A stretch of 64,000 bases of DNA. It comes from Chamaecrista fasciculata (lineage: Eukaryota; Streptophyta; Magnoliopsida; Fabales; Fabaceae). This document shows positions 57,941 through 64,000 of the stretch, in pieces (within the stretch, counting starts at the first letter, position 1; the number at the start of each line of letters is the position of its first letter). The notes beneath the pieces are model-generated. The model was not told the origin of the DNA. It did no database searches and saw only the letters and a list, made by a program, of their open reading frames with translations. The stretch covers positions 33,642 through 97,641 of the forward strand of contig QANZ01004163.1 in the NCBI GenBank assembly GCA_003254925.1. The letters are read 5' to 3'. The position numbers and the translations under genes were made by a program.

Positions 57941-58708
57941 TTCAGAACTTGATGCTGCAGAGGCACACAACCAACAAACATTAACAACCCAAATGATCAA
58001 AAAACAGAATCACAGGTCAAAATGTCCATAACTATTTCTTATGTGTCAGTTTGGTCCCATAACTTTTATTAGTTGCACTTTTGGCCAGTTAACAATTTTA
58101 GACCCATAACAATTTTTTAGGCTTCAGTTTGGTCCTAATATTTTTTTCTATTGCACTTTTAGTCTCATATTTTGCTTAGCTTGCAGATTTGACCACTTAA
58201 CAATTTTGATCTCATATCTTTAGTCCGATTGTAGAGTTGGTCTTATATCTTTGCAAAAGTTTCTAAAAGTGAAATAAAGGACCAAATCTGCAACTTAAGC
58301 AAAAGATACGAGACAAAATTGTACTTTAGTCCAACAGAATATATATAATAACATAATGGATACTGACGTGGCGCAGTTGGTGGAGGTGCTGATCTTGTAG
58401 GGGATGCTGACACCACATTTGCCGGGGAGGCTCTGGGCGTTGGCCTGGTTGAGCCCGGGGATTTGGCCGGCGGCGCCTTTGAGACAGTTACAGACGGCCT
58501 GCTTGTCGGTGGTGGATTTGGCGGAGTTAAGGAGACCCTTGACGCCGTTGCAGCAGGGGGCGGTAGGCGTACCGCCTTTCTGCAAGTAACCGAGGCAGGG
58601 TGCCACGCTGGATGTAACCTGACCGCAAGTGATCGCCGAGGCGAATGGTGCGGTCGCCAAGGCGATGCAGAGAACCACCAAGCATGCCAATTTCATTGCT
58701 CCAGCCAT
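57941..58708 (-). CDS. Non-specific lipid-transfer protein, type 1
   Basis: Minus strand. Exon 1 is 58708 to 58368 (341 bp); exon 2 is 57953 to 57941 (13 bp: the end of a split Thr codon, then Ile, Lys, Phe, stop). The 414-bp intron has GT at 58367-58366 and AG at 57955-57954, giving 117 residues. Residues 1-25 are a signal peptide ending 'APFASA'; the mature protein starts '[13 protein letters not shown]'. The eight-cysteine motif is complete (C, C, CC, CxC as 'VCNC', C in 'GKC', C in 'TNC'). The two type-1 pentapeptides are 'TTDKQ' and 'PYKIS'. Such proteins are secreted, bind lipids in a central cavity and act in cuticle or defence. An intron near the last codons is typical of the family. 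Reading exon 1 straight through would add a spurious tail. The intron contains an old 'ggtcccataacttt' repeat (about 58018-58335). Confidence 0.94.
58018..58335. repeat. Degenerate MULE-like repeat in the LTP intron
   Basis: Repeated 'tttggtcccataactttt' and 'aaaggaccaaatctgcaac' phrases in opposing halves, related to the 46167 and 48218 families. The ends are worn and no target duplication is seen. Confidence 0.5.
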
Positions 58709-58824
58709 AACTAAATTAAGGATTTTGGTAAGATTGAGTGAGTGAGGGATATTGCTTTTGCTTTGCTTGTGAGCTTTGGTGAATACTGAGTGTGTGAGTG
58801 ATGAGTGGAGGGAGTATGTGTGTG

Positions 58825-58832
58825 TATTTATA
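58825..58832 (-). promoter_or_regulatory. TATA box of the LTP gene
   Basis: The minus strand reads CTATAAATACAC (core at 58832-58825), about 117 bp upstream of the ATG, which leaves room for a 5' UTR of about 80-90 bases. Confidence 0.7.
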
Positions 58833-60291
58833 GGCAGAGATTAAATGTACGTACAGTGCTAAATACCTAGCTACCTCATATTGTTTGATTGGGACCTATC
58901 GTCTTGGGAAGTTAATTCTGAAATTATGCTTAGTAAATATGGTAGTTCTTATTGGTGTGTGTTTTTAATTTACTACTATCATGCTGTGCTGGGTTGAAAT
59001 TCGAAAAACAACAAACAGATCGTGATTCATGAACGTTACTATTGATTTTATTCGGAGGAGAGTTTTGTAATTTTCATTATTTTAATTAATTTTCTTTTTT
59101 GAAAGATTATTTTAATTAATTTTGGGACCAAATATAGTTGACACTGTGAAAAAAGAGAGATTAAATATAGTTCAAACCGTAAAAAAAGATGGACCAAGTA
59201 ATAGAATTTCTCATTAATTTTCATATTCAAATGGATGGGTGGATATTAATCTCACTGCCTAATAATTAATATTTAAATATAATATTACTTCGTTAAATTA
59301 AATTACTCCATGCAATTCATAATATCTTTGTTTCAAAATATATGATGTTTTATAAAATAAAGAAAGTATTAATTTTTTCTTTTTCAATTTTATCCATACA
59401 TATTCTCTCTTAATAGTAATAAATAACTTTTGAAAATAAGAAATAATAAATAAGGGTAATGTAGTCTTCTATCTCATTTTTTTTAAGTTTAATCATTTTT
59501 TGATCTGTGTGCACCCACCAAATTATAGTAGATATTGTGAACCGAAGAGAGTACTATTTTACTAAAACAATTATAATTTTATTTTTAAAGAATAAATTAA
59601 AAATTGGAAAAACTTACTATTTCGTTCTTAAATTTATACCGAGTCAAGTAATCAATTCTTAAATTATCAAAATATAATACTAAATCATTGAATTATTACA
59701 ATTGTTAACGATTTGATTCTTAGATCAAATTTAGAGAACAAAAAATATAAATTCAGCTACCAAAATAGTATAAATTTAGGAACTAAAAAGTATACAATTA
59801 TTTTAAACTCAGGTATCAAATAATATTAATTTAATGCAAATTTAATGATAAAAAATATAAAATTAATTCAAATTTAAAAATAACATGATTAGGAATTAAA
59901 TAATTGATAATTAAAAAATTTTAAGAATCAAATTATATATTTTAATTATTGAAAGATTATTTAATTCAGTCAATATAAATTTAAAGATCATTTAATATAT
60001 TTTTTTAATTAAGAAGTTTTTGTGGTTAATGAAGTTTGTAGATGATGGACGAGTGGCTTGGGATGATGGGAAGATGAAGGAAGTTATGGAGAGTGCAGAA
60101 AAGTCAGAGACAGAGATGGGCATGTGTTGTTGGTAGTTGTGGGCGTATTAAATGCTTCCTCCCCTACACGTGGCATCACCTCAGACGTCAGATTAGAGAA
60201 ACCGAACCACATGATTGAGACTCAATTCGGTGCCCAACAATCTCTACCACGCCGACACTACGGTTTCGGAAATACCAATACGGCAATACCC
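58833..60291. other. Intergenic sequence
   Basis: Upstream region of the LTP gene, then AT-rich DNA. 59321-59555 is a partial Stowaway-like repeat. The stretch near 60030-60290 is GC-richer ('cacgtggcatcacctcagac') but shows no recognisable reading frame. Confidence 0.35.
59321..59555. mobile_element. Partial Stowaway-like MITE
   Basis: Diverged copy of the element at 37636-37911 ('tttcaaaatatatgatgttt', 'aataaataagggtaatgtag', 'gatattgtgaaccgaagaga'); its left 'ctccctccgt' end is missing. Confidence 0.55.
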
Positions 60292-60450
60292 CTCTCATAC
60301 TGCAAAAACCGGATCGGTCATCAAATCGGTAGAAGACTTGGGTCACTGGTTCAATGATTCAACCGCTGGGTCACTGGTTTAACCGGTTTACTTAAAAAAT
60401 ACATATTCATTAAATACACATTAATATATTGTAATAATTTAAATATTTAG

Positions 60451-60621
60451 TACCTTTGGAGCTATTTTGCAATTTTAACCATAATAAGTTTTGTAAAAAT
60501 TATATATTACCCCAAAATTTTTTTAAAGTTTTCATTTTAGTCCATAGATAATATGTATCCAGGGACTAATTTGTAATTTTTTGAAAATTTTTTAGGGTCA
60601 ATATGTAATTTTGCAAACTTT
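60451..60621. repeat. Internal fragment of MULE family A
   Basis: Matches the interior of 313-742 ('gtacctttggagctattttg', 'ataatatgtatccagggac', 'gggtcaatatgtaatttt') but lacks both terminal repeats, so it is a remnant or was carried inside another repeat. Confidence 0.65.
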
Positions 60622-60744
60622 GGCGTGTCAAACTGGTTCACGGTTCACCGGTCTACAAATTGAAAAACATATAATAGTTAATTTAATTTAATGGTTCCCA
60701 CTTCCCAAAAGAATTACAATAAATTATTTAGAATGCATTATGTT

Positions 60745-60835
60745 ATCAAGCGCATGTGCTGGCGCAGTGGTATTTTCCTTCTCATTTATACATTGAGTAC
60801 CGGGTTTGATTCCTTGCTCCAACAATTTTGTCAAA
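60745..60835 (+). mobile_element. Possible tRNA-derived SINE fragment
   Basis: Has pol III-like A box ('tggcgcagtgg', about 60761) and B box ('gggtttgattcc', about 60801) about 40 bases apart in the right order. It has no A tail or target duplication and does not fold as a complete tRNA by eye. Confidence 0.4.
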
Positions 60836-61030
60836 ATTTCAATCTGGTTCAATGAAGGCGGTTCACTTCCAGTTCACCCGAGTCAACGAAAAACCGGCGG
60901 TTCAACCCGGTTTGCCGCCGGTTCGCTTACATTCCGGTATATTATTATCTCCGGACCGGCCTGGGCTTGGTTCGCCGGTTCACCGGTCGGACCGCCCGGT
61001 CCGGTCCGATTTTTCACACTATGCCCCCTC

Positions 61031-62144
61031 TACAGTAAAATAGGTCATTTTCGGATACCCATAAATAATACAAATACAAATATATTGATATATTAAATTT
61101 TTAAAATTATATAATATAATAGGATATATATATATATATATATATAATTGAAAACTTATAAGTTCAAAAAAAAATTGAAAACTTATTAATCTAATAAATA
61201 TATCATATAGGATATTATACTTTTAAAATGAAGTGTTGATATTTGAAAATTATTTTCTTCAAATATTTTCCTAAATGATCTTTTAACTTGTAAGTTGTAA
61301 CTTTTGTTCTTTTTTTATTTTGTAATATTATTTAAAAAAATGTCATTCTTTATATCGTTTATATTTTTTTCATTGGTAACATTTGAATTTGAATATATAA
61401 TTTATATTTTATATTTTTATTTTTTTAACTTGAAGGACTCATCACACTCTTTTTATTGAAAGTCATTTTCATCCCAACTACCTTACTATTTTCAAGTAAA
61501 AGTGAGATGACATTAGTACACTACCTTGCTAAACTCATTAACTCAACACTATTTCTTTGGTAGAAAAAACTATTTCCACACATACCTCTAATATTTCATT
61601 ACAATTATATAATATTATAAAAAAAAGTTAACGTTTAATATTTTTATTAGTAAAATTAGAGTTTTTTTCTGCCAAAAGTAAGATTAGAGTTTGATACAAT
61701 GTGTTTTTTTACCATTAATTACAATTTTCTATTGATATTTATTTATTAATTAATCAATAAAAAAAACTATATATTGAGCCAATGCCTAACTGCGACTTGT
61801 CAGTTTTCTTCACGAAAATAAAGTCACTGTTTACTGAAACTGGAAATCATGTATGAATGACTTTTTTCTATAATTGTTTATGTAGAAATGAGGATGGTGT
61901 TATTTGATCAGTAGCTCAACTTTTAACATAAATATTTGAATAATAATAATATTAAATTACACTCGAGATAAAAAAAAAAGTATTGCAATTTTTTTATTTA
62001 TTAATTTCAAGTTTAAATCTAAAATACTAAAATAGTCGATAATTGAGTCTAAATGTATTTTTTTTTAAAAAAAAAAATGTCATTTCTGAAATTTGAATGT
62101 GGATCTAAACAGTCATATGAACAATAGATACTAGATACCTACCC
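61031..62144. other. Intergenic AT-rich sequence
   Basis: A (TA)n run at 61125-61146. No gene or intact element. Confidence 0.35.
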
Positions 62145-62347
62145 TATAAACGAAAACAAGAAGAATATGTGAAAGAATATTTTTGCCTCTTTTTCATTTC
62201 TCTGAATAGTGTGTATAAATATAGCAGTATAGATGATTCTACAACATTCTACAAACTGTACAGCTCACCACAATACTAACAACCTATAACAAACGCATTA
62301 CACAATATTACAGCATTACAGCCCAGCACAATATTGGTTTTCTCTAT
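62145..62347 (-). repeat. 3' LTR of the minus-strand copia element
   Basis: Bounded at its 5' side by the polypurine-like tract and, by analogy with the other copia element, ending near 'ttttcgtttata' on the minus strand. Both boundaries are estimates. Confidence 0.45.
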
Positions 62348-63614
62348 TACCCCCTCTCAAACTTAGTGGTAGATCAAGAACACTAAGTTTGGAATGCCAA
62401 GTGAGAAAAGCAGGTTTAGGGAGAGGCTTGGTAAATACATCTGCTACCTGATCTTTTGCAGAAATGTGACTAATGGTGATTTGTTTTTGCTGAACCTTTT
62501 CACGGATGAAATGGAGATCAAGTTCAACATGTTTCGTGCGAGAATGTAACACAGGATTAGCAGATAAAAGAACTGCACTCATATTATCACAGAATATGAT
62601 TGGTGGTTCAGATTAAGATCCAATATGAAGTTCCTGGAGAAGATCTTTAACCCATAAAACTTCAGCAGTTGTAACAACCAATGCCTTGTATTCTGCTTCA
62701 GTAGATGATCGGGAAACAACATGTTGCTTTTTAGAGGTCCAAGATATGAGATTAGGACCAAGAAAAATACAAAATCCAGATGTTGACTTGCGATCATTGG
62801 GATCAGACGCCCAGTCAGCATCACACATGGCAGAAAGACGAGGATGAGAGGATTTTTGTAGCTGTAAACCAAAGTGAGAAGTCCCTTGAAGATACCGAAG
62901 TATCCTCTTCACAGCTTTCCAATGAGCTTCTAATGGAAGATGCATAAACTGACTGACCTTATTGACAGGAAATGCCAACTCAGGTCTAGTAACACAAAGG
63001 TATTGCAGAGCTCCAACCACAGACCTGTACAACTTGGGATTGTCAAAAACATCAATACCATCTTTGTAGAGTTTGAGATTAGCAGCCATAGGAGTTGATT
63101 GAGGTTTGCACTCATGCATATTGACCTTGGCACGAAGATCATCAATATACTTGGTCTGATGTAAAAGCATGGCAGTGGGTGATGTTCTAGTAACCTGAAT
63201 GCCTAAGAAATAGTGTAGAGGACCTAAATCTTTAAGGGCAAAGGTAGATCTAAGGGTATGAATAAGAGAAGTAACCTCATTAGGATTGCTTCCTATGACA
63301 ATTATGTCATCTACATAGACCAACATGTAGAGTGTGGAAGAGGATGATCGTCTAATGAACAAGGAATTGTCACTCTTAGCTCTGGAGAACCCAAAAGAAC
63401 ATAGGGTAGAGGTGAGTTGGTCAAACCAGGCACGTGGTGCTTGCCTTAAACTATAAAGAGATTTGTTAAGCTTACAAACTATATGTGATCCTCCTTGCTG
63501 GAAACCCTCAGGTTGTTGCATAAATGCTTCTTCATGAATAATGTCATTTATAAAAGCATTATTGATGTCCAATTGCCTAATTGGCCATCCACAAGTAAGA
63601 GCATGAGATAGGAC
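62316..63614 (-). pseudogene. Copia RT/RNase H, one nonsense mutation
   Basis: Minus-strand frame running from the insertion point to a stop at 62316-62318. It contains RT motifs 'RQLDINNAFINDIIHEEAFM', 'SLRQAPRAWFDQL', the catalytic 'YVDDIIVIG' and 'FALKDLGPLHYFLGIQV', followed by RNase H ('CDADWASDPNDRKSTSGFC', 'SRSSTEAEYKAL', 'NPVLHSRTKHVELDLHFIRE'). A single TAA at 62613-62615 separates the last ~100 codons; otherwise the frame is open. The N-terminal RT portion, integrase and gag are absent. Confidence 0.85.
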
Positions 63615-64000
63615 TGTTGGGAAATCACAGAGGGAGCGCAACAGAAAAAAAAAAAAAAAAAAAACTTAAAGATATGCTANAAAAAAAAAACTTTAAAGAT
63701 ATGCTAACTCTGTGATTCCTTCCAGGATCCACTAATTATATTTATACCAGGAAAGTAAAGATGTTTACCTATATTTCAATCGGTGACTTATCGTGTTTGC
63801 GAATTTGAGAAGTCCACTCCGAGTGTCCTTCCTCTACCGGTGATCCACACGAGCAGTTTGGCAGATGCCTAGGTGCTAGCCTCCTTCACTTCTTCCCAAG
63901 TGAATACGGGAACTCTATCTATGATTCTTGAATGATCAAGAACTGTTCTTGATCCTCAAGATTGATTGGGATGTACTAATATTATCAGGTGCAGGTCTAA
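63615..64000 (+). repeat. Start of another retrotransposon's LTR
   Basis: Begins TGTTGGGAAATCACAGAGGG precisely where the copia frame is broken. It continues with 'aagtccactccgagtgtcct' and 'cggtgatccacacgagcag', phrases typical of plant LTRs. An A run near 63644-63690 with an N and a repeated 'aaagatatgcta' looks like assembly uncertainty. The element extends beyond the window. Confidence 0.55.

Larger units (their letters stand above)
60292..61030. repeat. CCGGTT-rich repeat block with nested pieces
   Basis: The outer parts (60292-60395 and 60840-61020) are dense in 'ggttcaccggt' and 'aaccggttta' motifs, as in common plant hAT-like repeats. The middle contains an internal piece of MULE family A (60451-60621) and a SINE-like piece (60745-60835). 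Element ends could not be fixed. Confidence 0.45.
62145..63614 (-). mobile_element. 3' part of a Ty1/copia retrotransposon (minus strand)
   Basis: Minus-strand RT/RNase H followed by a purine-rich tract ('gagagggggta', near 62350) and a 3' LTR of roughly 200 bp. The LTR shares 'gagctgtaca', 'agaatcat' and 'tatttata' landmarks with the LTRs of the element at 7245-11077. The 5' part is displaced by another retrotransposon inserted at 63615. Confidence 0.75.

Noticed and set aside
58404..58714. Plus-strand frames opposite the LTP gene
   Set aside because: Antisense shadows of the GC-richer LTP exon; the eight-cysteine protein on the minus strand is clearly the real product.
1..64000. A new defence, secondary-metabolism or gene-cluster system
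   Set aside because: Only three unrelated host genes are present; the rest is repeats and captured fragments, so no cluster logic is visible.

Overview
The window is nuclear DNA of a flowering plant, almost certainly a eudicot. It is AT-rich, its genes have short exons with GT/AG introns, and most of it is plant transposable elements. The host proteins resemble Arabidopsis-type families. Nothing prokaryotic, no CRISPR array and no tRNA or rRNA gene is visible. Two assembly gaps (6010-6583 and 43469-44187) and three single Ns interrupt it.

Only three host genes are supported. The first is a two-exon, plus-strand gene (22981-24461) for a membrane-anchored S-locus/PAN-domain lectin-like protein without a kinase. 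The second is a four-exon, plus-strand gene (44274-49810) for a 154-residue bHLH-like/ACT-like regulator of the SCREAM-like type; its third intron is swollen to about 4.4 kb by insertions. The third is a minus-strand type-1 lipid-transfer protein gene (58708 to 57941) with a TATA box and a 13-base coding last exon.

Everything else that can be named is mobile. 1-11 kb: a LINE remnant, three Mutator-like (MULE) miniature elements, a Harbinger/Tourist element and a decayed Ty1/copia element. 11-22 kb: LTR fragments, foldback elements and a short retroposon with a 17-bp target duplication. 24.5-28 kb: unexplained unique sequence, possibly one transcribed minus-strand exon. 28-33 kb: an 864-bp near-perfect palindrome, a foldback element split by a hAT insertion, and an LTR-like block. 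35-42 kb: three Helitron-like copies, MULE and Stowaway-like MITEs, an Au-type SINE and microsatellites. 44-50 kb: the bHLH-like gene with a MULE MITE, a hAT MITE and a Pack-MULE in intron 3. 50-52 kb: a minus-strand LINE that is 5' truncated but otherwise well kept. 54-57 kb: a nested MITE and a Harbinger-like element carrying a PB1-domain gene fragment. 60-64 kb: CCGGTT-rich repeats, a SINE-like piece, and a minus-strand copia element interrupted at the right edge by the LTR of another retrotransposon.

The genes do not form a pathway or cluster. The most interesting content is gene capture: a Pack-MULE with a perfect 9-bp target duplication carries the start of a golgin gene and, head to head, the RING-CH exon of a SUD1/DOA10-type ubiquitin ligase, all inside the intron of a regulator gene. 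A Harbinger-like element carries a PB1 fragment. The 864-bp hairpin is a plausible small-RNA source. I found no sign of a wholly new type of biological system.
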